Assembly: GCF_002261335.1 (NCBI RefSeq)
Contig: NZ_NEVL01000003.1
Span: 1,736,001 to 1,800,000 of the forward strand
From: Bordetella genomosp. 1
GTDB lineage: Bacteria; Pseudomonadota; Gammaproteobacteria; Burkholderiales; Burkholderiaceae_B
Reading direction: 5' to 3'
Length of the DNA stretch: 64,000 nucleotides
In this document: one piece after another, positions 54,628 to 64,000 of the stretch
Position numbering within the stretch: the first letter of the stretch is position 1
Layout: each line of letters opens with the position of its first letter
The notes under the pieces: generated by a model
Database searches by the model: none
The model's input: only the letters and a program-made list of their open reading frames with translations
What the model was told of the DNA's origin: nothing
Made by a program: the position numbers and the translations under genes

Positions 54628-55905
54628 TCAGGGCCGCTGCGCGCCCAGCACCTCGCCCACCGCCGCCAGCAGCGTCTGCAGGGCCTGCGGCGCGATGGTG
54701 AAGGCGGGCGTCAGGTAGACGATGTTGCCGAATGGCCGCACCCACACGCCGGCCTCGACCAGGCGGCGCCGCAGGCCGTCCCGGTCGGCGATGCCATCGA
54801 GCTCGACCGCGCCGATGGCGCCCAGCACCCGCACCGCGCGCACCCACGGCAGCGCGGCGAGCGGCGCCAGGCCCGCGCGCAGCGCCGCTTCGATGGCGGC
54901 CACCTGGGCCAGCCGCGGCTCCTGCTCGAACAAATCGAGCGAGGCATTCGCGGCCGCGCACGCCAGCGCGTTGCCCATGAAGGTCGGCCCATGCATCAGC
55001 GCATGCGTCGGGTCGTCGGACCAGAAGGCGTCGAACACCCGCGCGCTCGCCACGGTGGCGGCGAGCGGCAGCGTGCCGCCGGTCAGGGCCTTCGAAAGGG
55101 TGATGATGTCGGGCTTCACGCCCGCCTGCTCGAACGCGAACATCGTGCCGGTGCGGCCGAAGCCGGTGAAGATCTCGTCGAAGATCAGCAGCAGCCCATG
55201 CCGGTCGGCCAGCTCGCGCAGGCGGGCCAGCACGCGCGGCGGATGCAGCAGCATGCCGCCCGCGCCCTGCACCAGCGGCTCCACGATGATGCCGGCCAGC
55301 GCATGCGCGTGCGTGCGCAGGTGCGCCTCGAGCGCGGCGTCGTCGGCCTCGTCCAGCGGCAGCGCCAGGATGTCGTGCTGCGCCAGCATGCCGCCGAACA
55401 TGCGATGCATGCCCTCGTCCGGATCGCAGACCGCCATCGTGCCGAACGTGTCGCCGTGATAGCCGCCGCGAAACGCGACGAAGCGGCTGCGCTGGCGCTC
55501 GCCCTGGTTGAGCCAGTATTGCAGCGCCATCTTCATCGCCACCTCGACCGCCACGGAGCCCGAATCGGTGTAGAACACCCGGTCCAGCCCCGGGCCGAGC
55601 CGCTCGCACAGGCGGCGCGCCAGGCGCAGCGCGGGCTCGTGCGTCAGGCCGCCGAACATCACGTGCGGCATGGCCTCGAGCTGCGCGTGCACCGCTGCCG
55701 CGATGTGCGGATGGTTATAGCCATGGCAGGCGGTCCACCACGACGACACGCCGTCGATCAGGGTGCGGCCATCGGCCAGGGTCAGCGTGCTGCCCGCGCT
55801 GCCGACCACCGGCAGCGGCTCGGCCGCCGTCTTCATCTGGGCATAGGGCAGCCAGATGTGGGGCATGCCCGATTTCATCCACTCCGGTCGCTCGTCGGTC
55901 GACAT
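54628..55905 (-). CDS. bioA: Adenosylmethionine-8-amino-7-oxononanoate aminotransferase
   Basis: A 425-residue class III PLP aminotransferase. The PLP lysine is K272 (TLSKALTGGTLPLA); SSWWTACHGYNHPHI and FDEIFTGFGRTGTMFAFEQA are the BioA signature. It converts 8-amino-7-oxononanoate to 7,8-diaminononanoate in biotin synthesis with S-adenosylmethionine as amino donor. GGAGG upstream supports ATG 55905. It is divergent from bioF across a 122-base promoter region with a near-perfect inverted repeat. Confidence 0.97.
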   Translation of the reverse strand: MSTDERPEWMKSGMPHIWLPYAQMKTAAEPLPVVGSAGSTLTLADGRTLIDGVSSWWTACHGYNHPHIAAAVHAQLEAMPHVMFGGLTHEPALRLARRLCERLGPGLDRVFYTDSGSVAVEVAMKMALQYWLNQGERQRSRFVAFRGGYHGDTFGTMAVCDPDEGMHRMFGGMLAQHDILALPLDEADDAALEAHLRTHAHALAGIIVEPLVQGAGGMLLHPPRVLARLRELADRHGLLLIFDEIFTGFGRTGTMFAFEQAGVKPDIITLSKALTGGTLPLAATVASARVFDAFWSDDPTHALMHGPTFMGNALACAAANASLDLFEQEPRLAQVAAIEAALRAGLAPLAALPWVRAVRVLGAIGAVELDGIADRDGLRRRLVEAGVWVRPFGNIVYLTPAFTIAPQALQTLLAAVGEVLGAQRP

Positions 55906-55970
55906 GGACCCTCCTTTCTCGCAGTTCGGACGGGACCCACGACGCGTCATGGACGACGCGCCGGGCTCCT

Positions 55971-55991
55971 CTACAATGGCCCGCATTCTAG
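55971..55991. promoter_or_regulatory. Inverted repeat in the bioA/bioF divergent promoter
   Basis: CTACAATG (55971-55978) and CATTCTAG (55984-55991) with a five-base spacer, 7 of 8 complementary. It includes the TACAAT -10-like hexamer of bioF. A BirA or other biotin-responsive operator is possible, but it does not match the usual BioR dyad. Confidence 0.5.
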
Positions 55992-56027
55992 CGGTCCGCA
56001 CGACGGGCCGCCCCGCTGCGTCTGTTC

Positions 56028-57224
56028 ATGTCCAAGCTCGACTCCGTCTTCCAGGATCATCTGGCCCGCGCCGACGCGCGCCAGATGCGCCGCGTACTGC
56101 GGCCTGCCGCCCCCGCTGCCGCGGGCCGGGCCCGCTACGGCTCGGCCACGCTGCTGAATTTCTCCAGCAACGACTATCTCGGGCTGGCACACCATCCGCT
56201 GCTGATCGAGCGCGCGCGCGAATTCACGTCGCGCTGGGGCACCGGCGCGCGCGCCTCGCGCCTGGTGTGCGGCTCGCTCGAGGCGCACCACCGGATCGAG
56301 GCCAGACTGGCCGCGCTCAAGGGCACCGAGGCCGCGCTGTTGTTCGCCTCGGGCTGGCAGGCCAACGCCGCCGTGCTGCCCGCGTTGATGCAGGCCGTGG
56401 CGGGCCAGGGCGCGCCGCAGGTGCACACCGACCGCCTCAATCATGCCAGCCTGCATCACGGCTGCCAGGCGGCCGGCGTGCGCCAGCTGCGCTACCGCCA
56501 CAACGACCTGGCGCATCTCGAGGCGCAGCTGGCGGCGCGCGCGGGCGAACCCGGTGCCCGCTTCATCGTGACCGAAAGCGTGTTCAGCATGGACGGCGAC
56601 CAGGCCGACGTGCCGCGCCTGGCCGCGCTGGCGCGCGAGCACGACGCCTTCCTGATGCTCGACGAGGCGCACGCCACCGGCGTGCTGGGACCGCGCGGCA
56701 TGGGCCTGGCCGGCACGGCGTCCGGCGGCGTGGATCTCATCATGGGCACCTTCAGCAAGGCGCTCGGCGGCTTCGGCGCCTACGTCGCGGGATCGCGCGC
56801 GCTGTGCGACTACCTGGTGAACACGTGCTCGGGCCTGATCTACACCACCGCGTTGCCGCCCGCCGTGCTCGGGGCGATCGATGCGGCGCTGGACCTGGTG
56901 CCCGGGATGGACGCCGAGCGTGCCCACCTGCAGGCCAGCGCGCGGCGCGTGCGCGACGCATTGGCGCGCATGGGCATCGATTGCGCGGGTTCGACCACGC
57001 AGATCGTGCCCGCGTTGCTGGGCGACGCCGAGGCCGCGCTGCGCGCCAGCCGCGCGCTGCAGGAACACGGCTGCCTGGCGATCGCGATCCGCCCGCCCAC
57101 GGTGCCGGCCGGCACCAGCCGGCTGCGGCTGGCGCTCTCGGCCGCGCACACGTCCGCCGACATCGACACGCTGATCGCGGCGCTCGAGCAGGTGCTGCCC
57201 GCGCTGCGCGGAGCCCGCGCATGA
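56028..57224 (+). CDS. bioF: 8-amino-7-oxononanoate synthase
   Basis: A 398-residue PLP-dependent alpha-oxoamine synthase: PLP lysine K244 in MGTFSKALGGFGAY, DEAHATGVLG, and SNDYLGLAHHP near the N-terminus. It joins pimeloyl-ACP and L-alanine. Its stop overlaps the ATG of the BioH-like gene (ATGA), first of a tightly packed plus-strand operon bioF-bioH-bioCD. Confidence 0.97.
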   Translation: MSKLDSVFQDHLARADARQMRRVLRPAAPAAAGRARYGSATLLNFSSNDYLGLAHHPLLIERAREFTSRWGTGARASRLVCGSLEAHHRIEARLAALKGTEAALLFASGWQANAAVLPALMQAVAGQGAPQVHTDRLNHASLHHGCQAAGVRQLRYRHNDLAHLEAQLAARAGEPGARFIVTESVFSMDGDQADVPRLAALAREHDAFLMLDEAHATGVLGPRGMGLAGTASGGVDLIMGTFSKALGGFGAYVAGSRALCDYLVNTCSGLIYTTALPPAVLGAIDAALDLVPGMDAERAHLQASARRVRDALARMGIDCAGSTTQIVPALLGDAEAALRASRALQEHGCLAIAIRPPTVPAGTSRLRLALSAAHTSADIDTLIAALEQVLPALRGARA

Positions 57225-57925
57225 AGGCCACGCTGATCCTGGCGCATGGCTGGGGCTTCGATGCCAGCGTGTGGGACGCGCTCTGCGCCCGCCTGCCCGG
57301 CGCGCGCGCGCATCGCGGCGAGGCCGGCTACTTCGGCGCGCCGGTCGGCGCCCTGCCCGCCCTCGCGCCGCCCGGCGCCGCGCGGGCAGACCCGGCCGGC
57401 CCGGTCCGCGCTCCGGCACCCGAAGAACCGGCCGGCGCTGCCGTCATCGCCATCGGCCATTCGCAGGGCGGGCTGGATCTGCTGACCGCCCTGCCCGCCG
57501 GCTGCACTCACCTCGTGCTGATCAATGGCTTCGGCCGCTTTTGCGCCGCCCCCGACCACCCCGACGGCGTGCCGGCGCGCATGCTCGAGCGCATGCTGAG
57601 CCGGCTGGCGCGCGAGCCGCAGGCCGTGGTCGACGACTTCCGCGCGCGCTGCGGCGCGGCCCCGGCCGCCGGCCCGCCCGAGCCGCAGCGGCTGGCACAC
57701 GGGCTGCAACGCCTGCGCGACGCCGACCTGCGCGCCACGCTGGCGGCGCTGCCGCTGCCCACGCTGCTGCTCGCGGGCGAAACCGATCCGATCGCGCCGC
57801 CGGCCCTGTCGCGCGCGACGGCCGTGCGCGACACGCGCTGGCATCCGGGCGGCCACCTGCTGCCGCTGGCCGACCCGGCGTGGTGCGCGCAACAGATCCG
57901 CGACTTCGTCGCCGCAACGCCCTGA
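57221..57925 (+). CDS. bioH: BioH-like pimeloyl-ACP methyl ester carboxylesterase
   Basis: A 234-residue alpha/beta hydrolase: LILAHGWGFDASVWDAL (HGWG oxyanion region), nucleophile S81 in GHSQGGLDLL, ETDPIAPPAL (Asp) and HPGGHLLPLADP (His). The lid is short and Pro/Ala-rich. In BioC/BioH pathways it removes the methyl from pimeloyl-ACP methyl ester. It overlaps bioF at its start and bioCD at its stop (TGATG). Position gives the assignment; sequence alone supports only an esterase. Confidence 0.85.
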   Translation: MKATLILAHGWGFDASVWDALCARLPGARAHRGEAGYFGAPVGALPALAPPGAARADPAGPVRAPAPEEPAGAAVIAIGHSQGGLDLLTALPAGCTHLVLINGFGRFCAAPDHPDGVPARMLERMLSRLAREPQAVVDDFRARCGAAPAAGPPEPQRLAHGLQRLRDADLRATLAALPLPTLLLAGETDPIAPPALSRATAVRDTRWHPGGHLLPLADPAWCAQQIRDFVAATP

Positions 57926-59325
57926 TGGCGCGGCCGCAAGACGTCGCGGGCCGCTTCGGCGCCGCCGCCCCCGACTACGAAAGCCACGCCCTGGCGCAGC
58001 GCCACGCGGCCGCCGCGCTGGCGCAGCGCATCGCGGCGCGGCCCCTGCCCGCGCGGCCGCGCATCCTGGAGATCGGCTGCGGCACCGGCCTGTTCACGCG
58101 CGCCCTCGCCGCGCGGATCGGCCCCGCCGACTGGACCCTGACCGACATCGCGCCGGCCATGCTGGCGCAGGCGCGCCGCGCGCCCCCGCCCGGCACGGTG
58201 CGCTACGCGCAACTCGACGGCGAGCACCCCAACGCGCTGCGCGACGCGCGCGGCTACGACCTGGTGTGCAGCAGCCTGGCGGTGCAATGGTTCGAGGATC
58301 TCGACGCCGGGCTGGCGCGATTGAGCCGACTGCTCGCGCCCGGCGGCTGGCTGGCGATCGCCACGCTGGCGCAGGACACGTTTCTCGAATGGCGCGCCGC
58401 GCACCAGGCGCTGGGCCTGCGCGCCGCGACGCCCGCCTACCCTCGCGCCGAACACATCGGCACCGCGCTGCGCCATCTGCGCGGCGGCGTGCAACGCGCG
58501 CTCCACCGCCAGCACCACCCCGACGCGCTGGCGTTCGTGCGCGGTCTGAAGGGGATCGGCGCCTGCCTGCCGGCCGCCGGCCGCGCGCCGCTGTCGACCG
58601 CGCAGATGCGCGCCGTGCTGGCGCGCTTCAACCAACAAGGAAATCACGTGAGCTATGACCTCGCCTACGGCCTGTGGCAGAACCGCCCGGCCGGTGTGTT
58701 CGTGACCGGCACCGACACCGGCGTGGGCAAGACCCTGGTGTCGGCCGTGCTGACCCGCGCCTGGGAGGCCAGCTACTGGAAGCCGCTGCAGACCGGGCTG
58801 GCCGACGAGCCCGGCGACACGGCCACGGTGCGTGCGCTGGCCTGCCTCGACGACAGCCGCGTGCTCGCGCCGGCGTACGCGCTGCAGGCGCCACTGGCGC
58901 CCTGGGCGGCCGCGCCGCTGGAGGGCGTGACGATCGACATGGCGCGCCTGACGCTGCCGCAGACCGGGCGGGCGCTGGTGGTCGAAGGCGCGGGCGGGCT
59001 ATTGGTGCCGATCGACGACACGAGCACCATGCTGGACCTGATCGCGCGGCTGGGCCTGCCGGTGGTGCTGGCCGCGCGCAGCGGCCTGGGCACCATCAAC
59101 CACACGCTGCTGAGCCTGGCGGCGCTGCGCGCGCGCGGCATCCCGGTGGCCGGCGTGGTGATGAGCGGTCCGCGCAACGCGTCCAATCGCGAGGCCATCG
59201 AGCGCTTCGGCAAGGTGCGCGTGCTGGCCGAGATCGATCAGCTGGACCCCGTCACGCCCGAGGCCGTGGCGCAGGCGGCGCAGACGATCCCGCCGCTGGC
59301 CGAGTGCCTGGACGCGGCGGTCTAG
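57925..59325 (+). CDS. bioCD: BioC-BioD fusion: malonyl-ACP O-methyltransferase / dethiobiotin synthetase
   Basis: One 466-residue frame. Residues 1-~245 are BioC (SAM motif RILEIGCGTGLFTRAL; LVCSSLAVQWFEDL; end QQGNHVSYDLAYGL), and the rest is BioD with Walker A GTDTGVGKT (262-270), KPLQTG and VEGAGGLLVPI. No stop separates them. An internal GTG at 58648, preceded by AAGGA at 6 bases, could start a stand-alone 225-residue BioD, exactly E. coli BioD length, within the same frame. So either a bifunctional enzyme, or BioD made from an internal start too. Terminal pathway: pimeloyl start and dethiobiotin ring closure. Confidence 0.9.
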   Translation: MARPQDVAGRFGAAAPDYESHALAQRHAAAALAQRIAARPLPARPRILEIGCGTGLFTRALAARIGPADWTLTDIAPAMLAQARRAPPPGTVRYAQLDGEHPNALRDARGYDLVCSSLAVQWFEDLDAGLARLSRLLAPGGWLAIATLAQDTFLEWRAAHQALGLRAATPAYPRAEHIGTALRHLRGGVQRALHRQHHPDALAFVRGLKGIGACLPAAGRAPLSTAQMRAVLARFNQQGNHVSYDLAYGLWQNRPAGVFVTGTDTGVGKTLVSAVLTRAWEASYWKPLQTGLADEPGDTATVRALACLDDSRVLAPAYALQAPLAPWAAAPLEGVTIDMARLTLPQTGRALVVEGAGGLLVPIDDTSTMLDLIARLGLPVVLAARSGLGTINHTLLSLAALRARGIPVAGVVMSGPRNASNREAIERFGKVRVLAEIDQLDPVTPEAVAQAAQTIPPLAECLDAAV

Positions 59326-59360
59326 AAAAAAGCGGGGTGCCCCTCCGACAAGGCACCCCC
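59326..59360 (-). terminator. Intrinsic terminator of aceA
   Basis: GGGGTGCC (59334-59341) and GGCACCCC (59352-59359) with a 10-base loop; an A6 tract at 59326-59331 gives six U on the minus strand. It lies just past the bioCD stop and 87 bases past the aceA stop. Confidence 0.85.
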
Positions 59361-59446
59361 AACCCACCCTACTACTCGGAAAAACGCTCGTATTGCTGCG
59401 CGGCGCCGGGCGCCCGCATGGGCGTCCGGCGCCGCGCCTGCCCTGC

Positions 59447-60775
<1,329 letters not shown>

Positions 60776-60994
60776 GATGTGCTCCAGAAGGAAAAAAGAC
60801 TGCAAGAACAGGAAACTTGGTGGGCTGCCCTGTGTGGTGCCGGGCGGCCTGCCCGATCACCGGATCGCGGCTGCGGGGTGTTGCTCGTTGGAAAACAGTC
60901 TATGCCTATGCTGCAGAGCAAGGTGATGCCGGGTCTTGTACAAGATGAATTTTTTATTCGTTTAAAATCATCAGCTTGCACAACCCATTTCGCA

Positions 60995-61006
60995 TTGCAA
61001 AAGCAA
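60995..61006. promoter_or_regulatory. Inverted repeat TTGC-AAAA-GCAA upstream of aceA
   Basis: A perfect 12-base dyad at 60995-61006, resembling TTTGCAAA-type sites of short-chain-acid regulators (RamB-like). It lies 220 bases upstream of aceA and 140 upstream of queF. The rest of the 371-base gap holds AT-rich DNA around 60940-60970 and no gene. Confidence 0.4.
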
Positions 61007-61043
61007 ATTATCTGCCGTGAAATGCGTGATCGCTGCCGCGCAA

Positions 61044-61059
61044 CATGCGTTTTCGCATG
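61044..61059. promoter_or_regulatory. Inverted repeat CATGCG-TTTT-CGCATG
   Basis: A perfect 16-base dyad at 61044-61059 in the aceA/queF divergent region, 88 bases upstream of queF. Regulator unknown. Confidence 0.4.
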
Positions 61060-61146
61060 CCGCCACGAGCGTTTCATGATGCGGAAAATGGGCCCCGCTG
61101 GCAGGCCCTACAATGCCGTCTGACTCACCCTGACGTACGCCGATTC

Positions 61147-61971
61147 ATGTCGCTTTCGAACGCCCCGCTGGGCCACTCGGTGGCCTACCCCACCGCCTAC
61201 GATCCCTCGCTGCTGTTCCCGATCCCGCGCGCGGGCAACCGCGCCACGCTCGCGCTGGGCGTGGCGCTGCCGTTTCGCGGCGCGGACATCTGGAATGCCT
61301 ATGAGCTGTCGTGGCTGGATGCCAAGGGCAAGCCGCGCGTGGCCATGGCCACCTTCGTGATTCCGGCCGACAGCCCCAACATCATCGAATCGAAGTCGTT
61401 CAAGCTCTACCTGAACTCCTTCAACCAGGCCCGGCTGCCCAACGCGCAGGCCCTGCGCGACCACCTGGAGCGCGACCTGAGCCAGGCGGCCGGCGCGCCG
61501 GTCGCGCTCGACTTCATCCTGCCGCAGCGCTTCGGCGAGCTCGCCATCGGCGAACTCGAGGGCGACTACCTCGACAAGCTCGACGTGGAGATCGACACCT
61601 ACGAGCCGGCGCCGCAGCTGCTGGCCGTGGCGGGCGACACGGTGGTCGAGGAAACGCTGGCCTCGCGCCTGCTGAAGTCCAATTGCCCGGTCACCGGCCA
61701 GCCCGACTGGGCCAGCGTGCAGATCCGCTACCGCGGCCGGCCGCTGGACCGTGCCGCGCTGCTCAAGTACATCGTGTCGTTCCGCCAGCACGCCGAGTTC
61801 CACGAGCATTGCGTGGAACGCATCTTCACCGACATCCAGCGCGCCTGCGCGCCCGAATGGCTGACCGTGTATGCGCGCTACACGCGCCGCGGCGGCCTGG
61901 ACATCAACCCCTGGCGCAGCAACGCGCCGGGCGCGAGCCTGCCGGCGGATCTGCGCATCGCCCGCCAATAA
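61147..61971 (+). CDS. queF: NADPH-dependent 7-cyano-7-deazaguanine reductase QueF
   Basis: A 274-residue bimodular (YqcD-type) QueF. The NADPH-binding motif [13 protein letters not shown] and the catalytic C180 ([12 protein letters not shown]) are intact. It reduces preQ0 to preQ1 in queuosine tRNA modification in the cytosol. I start at [11 protein letters not shown]; the frame runs further upstream without a plausible start. Single gene with strong terminator; no preQ1 riboswitch visible. Confidence 0.96.
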   Translation: MSLSNAPLGHSVAYPTAYDPSLLFPIPRAGNRATLALGVALPFRGADIWNAYELSWLDAKGKPRVAMATFVIPADSPNIIESKSFKLYLNSFNQARLPNAQALRDHLERDLSQAAGAPVALDFILPQRFGELAIGELEGDYLDKLDVEIDTYEPAPQLLAVAGDTVVEETLASRLLKSNCPVTGQPDWASVQIRYRGRPLDRAALLKYIVSFRQHAEFHEHCVERIFTDIQRACAPEWLTVYARYTRRGGLDINPWRSNAPGASLPADLRIARQ

Positions 61972-61976
61972 AGACA

Positions 61977-62004
61977 AACGGCCCCGAAGCGATTCGGGGC
62001 CGTT
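61977..62004. terminator. Bidirectional terminator after queF
   Basis: Perfect 12-base arms AACGGCCCCGAA (61977-61988) and TTCGGGGCCGTT (61993-62004), GCGA loop, with a T-rich flank for the minus strand (AATAAAGACAAA on plus). It serves queF and the convergent MFS gene. Confidence 0.85.
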
Positions 62005-62037
62005 GCACATGCGGGCCGGCCCGCGGCCGGTGCGGCG

Positions 62038-63303
62038 TCAGGGCGCCGCGCGACGCGCCTGAATGGCGATCCACTGGGCCAGGATGGCGGCCAGCGCGAA
62101 GGCGATGCCCGCGCCCACCCACGGGCCGTGGGCCAGGCCGGCGTCGAGCAGCAGGCCGAAGCCCAGCGGGCCCAGGGCCGAGCCCACGTCCATGCCCGAA
62201 TACACCAGGCCGTAGACCGAGCCGGTGGCGCCCTTGGGCGTCACGCGGCGGATCAGCATGTCACGCGAGGGCGCGGCCACGCCGGAGCAGAACCCCGCCA
62301 GCGCCACCACCGCCGGCGCGAACGTGGACGGCACCCAGCCCAGCGCCAGCACCACCAGCGTGAGGCCCGCGAGGATCAGCGCCGCGGTCACGGTGCGCTC
62401 GGTGCGCGGCGTGGCCGACACCAGGAAACCGCCCGCGGCCATGCCGACCGCCGAGGCCACCATGTAGCCGGACAGCGCGGAGCTCGCCACCACCTTGGAC
62501 ACGTCGTAGAGCTGCTGCAGCAGCGGGATGGTGTAGTTCTGCACCGAGGACAGCGCCACCGAGGTGCAGGCGAAGAACAGGAACGCGCCCCACAGCGCCG
62601 GGCGCGCCAGCAGGTCGCGCAGCGTCTGCAGCGCCGAGCCCGAGGGCGCCGCGGGCCGGGCCTGCGGCGCATCCGCGCGCGCGCCGGCCGGGGCCTCGTC
62701 GCCGCCGAGCAGATGCCGGCCCAGCACGGTCAGGAGCAGCACCAGCGCCACCAGCGCGGCCGCGGAGAAGGCCGCCACGCGCCAGTTCGACAGCAGCGTG
62801 ATGCTGGTGATGAACACTGGCGTGAGCGCCCAGCCCAGGTTGCCGGTCAGGCCATGCAGCGAAAACGCGTGGCCCAGCCGCGCGGGCGAGACGCGATGAT
62901 TGATGAGCGAATAGTCGGCCGGATGGAAAATCGAGTTGCCCACGCCGCCGATCACGGCGGCCAGCATCAGCATCGCGTAGCCGTTGGCCGAGCCGATCAG
63001 GCAGGCCGACAGCACGAAGCAGGCCAGCCCGAACCACAGCACCGGACGCGCGCCGATGCGGTCGACCACGAAGCCCGACGAGGCCTGGCCCACGCCCGAC
63101 ACGACGTAGAACATCGACACGAGCAGGCCCAGGCGGGCGAAGTCCAGGCCGAACTCCTGGCCCAGCGACACGTAGAGGGAAGGCAGCAGCAGCTGGAAGA
63201 AATGCGAGCTGGCGTGCGCCACGCCGATGAGCAGGATGGTCTGCCAATCGCGCCGGCGCAGGTCCGGCGAGTCCAGGGGGGCGGTATCGACTGCGGTGTT
63301 CAT
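62038..63303 (-). CDS. MFS transporter (fosmidomycin-resistance Fsr-like)
   Basis: A 421-residue major facilitator. GVAHASSHFFQLLLPSLYVS in TM1 and VVSGVGQASSGFVVDRIGAR with NSIFHPADYSLINHRV resemble the Fsr-like branch of MFS efflux pumps. Twelve helices and a central polar loop rich in Ala/Pro. Export of fosmidomycin-like or other small compounds is a family-level inference. The start ATG 63303 is conserved-looking (MNTAVDTAPL). Single gene with a strong downstream terminator. Confidence 0.88.
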   Translation of the reverse strand: MNTAVDTAPLDSPDLRRRDWQTILLIGVAHASSHFFQLLLPSLYVSLGQEFGLDFARLGLLVSMFYVVSGVGQASSGFVVDRIGARPVLWFGLACFVLSACLIGSANGYAMLMLAAVIGGVGNSIFHPADYSLINHRVSPARLGHAFSLHGLTGNLGWALTPVFITSITLLSNWRVAAFSAAALVALVLLLTVLGRHLLGGDEAPAGARADAPQARPAAPSGSALQTLRDLLARPALWGAFLFFACTSVALSSVQNYTIPLLQQLYDVSKVVASSALSGYMVASAVGMAAGGFLVSATPRTERTVTAALILAGLTLVVLALGWVPSTFAPAVVALAGFCSGVAAPSRDMLIRRVTPKGATGSVYGLVYSGMDVGSALGPLGFGLLLDAGLAHGPWVGAGIAFALAAILAQWIAIQARRAAP

Positions 63304-63489
63304 GAAACGGCCTTGCCCCGATGGCCGGGGCGTCTTGGGTGCGGCGCCGTGGGCGCGCGCGGGTTGTCTCCGGAAACCGGCCTGGATGCGGGCGCCGCCC
63401 GGGCCGGCCCGCCGGCACGCGCCGGCGGAGGGTGGAGCCGGGTCGGGCCGCGGGCCCGCCTGCTCTCGTATCGGAATGGCTAAAGCGAA

Positions 63490-63510
63490 GGGGCTGCCCC
63501 ACGCAGCCCC
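63490..63510 (-). terminator. Hairpin after pgsA
   Basis: GGGGCTGC (63490-63497) and GCAGCCCC (63503-63510), five-base loop, 22 bases beyond the pgsA stop, followed on the minus strand by TTCGCTTTA. Weak U-run. Confidence 0.55.
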
Positions 63511-63531
63511 CGGTTCATGCAATGCGCCGCG

Positions 63532-64000
63532 TCAGCCCGCTTTTTCGCGGATCGCCGGCCAGGCGCGTTGCAGGTAATACAGCATGGACCAGACGGTGAG
63601 CACCGCCGCCACGAGGATCAACCAGTTGCCCACCAGGCGCAGGTCCACCCCGAGCAGCTGCTTGTCGTACAGCAGGCACGGGATCGCGACCATCTGCGCG
63701 GCGGTCTTGAACTTGCCGAGGCGGTGCACGGCCACGCTGGCGCTCGCGCCGATCTTGGCCATCCACTCGCGCAGCGCCGAGATGGTGATTTCGCGGCCGA
63801 TGATGATGAGCGAGATGAACGCATCGACGCGGCTCAGGTCGAGCAGCACGATGAGCGCGGCGCACACCATGAGCTTGTCGGCCACCGGGTCCAGGAAGGC
63901 GCCGAACGCCGAGGTCTGGTTCCAGCGGCGGGCCAGCCAGCCGTCGAACCAGTCGGTGAGCGCGGCCACGATGAAGGCCAGCGCCGCCAGGGTGTCGCGC
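63532..64000 (-). CDS. pgsA: CDP-diacylglycerol-glycerol-3-phosphate 3-phosphatidyltransferase (5' end cut by window)
   Basis: The frame runs off the right edge, so only about 155 C-terminal residues are visible. The CDP-alcohol phosphotransferase motif is intact: DGWLARRWNQTSAFGAFLD then PVAD, i.e. DG-x2-AR-x8-G-x3-D-x3-D. Four membrane helices follow, including ISLIIIGREITISALREWMA and NWLILVAAVLTVWSML. It makes phosphatidylglycerophosphate in the inner membrane. The missing N-terminal part should lie beyond 64000. Confidence 0.95.
   Translation of the reverse strand, partial: RDTLAALAFIVAALTDWFDGWLARRWNQTSAFGAFLDPVADKLMVCAALIVLLDLSRVDAFISLIIIGREITISALREWMAKIGASASVAVHRLGKFKTAAQMVAIPCLLYDKQLLGVDLRLVGNWLILVAAVLTVWSMLYYLQRAWPAIREKAG

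Noticed and set aside
58648-59325. bioD as a separate gene from GTG 58648
   Set aside because: The start is plausible and is recorded in the entry, but there is no stop after bioC, so the primary call is the fusion.
60776-61146. preQ1 riboswitch upstream of queF
   Set aside because: No conserved preQ1 aptamer elements or a hairpin next to the ribosome-binding site were visible.

Overview
The window is a very GC-rich chromosomal segment from a betaproteobacterium, most likely Alcaligenaceae (Bordetella/Achromobacter type). Pointers are a Bug-type tripartite tricarboxylate receptor beside a LysR regulator, a complete ccoNOQP-G oxidase operon with an FNR regulator in the same window, ohr/ohrR, the bioA // bioF-H-C arrangement, and gene families and start contexts typical of that group. 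I see no rRNA, tRNA, insertion sequence, prophage or CRISPR array. Nearly every base is covered by dense, often overlapping (ATGA) genes, so this reads as core chromosome with small accessory patches (about 29.9-32.5 kb and 40.0-41.5 kb).

Layout. 0-3.4 kb: TetR regulator divergent from a Tm-1-like ATP-binding protein, a TIM-barrel PEP-hydrolase-family protein and a truncated SRPBCC protein. 3.5-6.2 kb: clpB with a sigma-32 promoter. 6.3-8.8 kb: gamma-glutamylcyclotransferase, FNR, a secreted hydrolase. 8.8-18.2 kb: ferredoxin, Nudix hydrolase, phytase-like secreted protein, TSUP permease/LysR, GlxA-type regulator/MFS pair, M14 peptidase. 18.2-23.5 kb: a sugar- or hydroxy-acid catabolic operon (Bug receptor, PdxA family, enolase superfamily, DapA family) with a divergent LysR regulator. 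23.5-29.9 kb: NlpE-like lipoprotein and a bacteriophytochrome operon (bphP, receiver, degenerate histidine-kinase-like phosphotransferase candidate, heme oxygenase, AraC) followed by a LysE exporter. 29.9-33.8 kb: beta-helix repeat protein, small proteins, EamA transporter, YdcH-like protein. 33.8-45.3 kb: two c-di-GMP proteins (GGDEF; MHYT-GGDEF-EAL), ClC channel, MFS/LysR pair, a DUF433/PIN-like toxin-antitoxin pair with a frameshifted toxin, and an ABC-2 exporter. 45.5-47.6 kb: GNAT, ohr, ohrR. 47.6-54.6 kb: cbb3 oxidase cluster. 54.6-59.3 kb: biotin genes, including an in-frame BioC-BioD fusion. 59.4-64 kb: isocitrate lyase, queF, MFS, truncated pgsA.

How it works together. The FNR protein at 6.9-7.6 kb is the likely regulator of the cbb3 oxidase: one perfect FNR box lies upstream of ccoN and a near-perfect one upstream of the ccoI-like gene. 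The phytochrome operon encodes its own chromophore enzyme and a possible phosphorelay. The biotin genes cover pimeloyl-ACP synthesis (BioC, BioH-like) through dethiobiotin (BioF, BioA, BioD); bioB is not in the window.

Most notable observations: a ccoI-position P1B-ATPase membrane domain that has lost both catalytic domains; a BioC-BioD fusion with an internal ribosome-binding site; the phytochrome phosphorelay operon with a ChpT-like protein; a beta-helix protein of unknown role; a 67-residue ORF coupled by ATGA at both ends inside the cco operon; and a PIN-like toxin broken at a six-C run.
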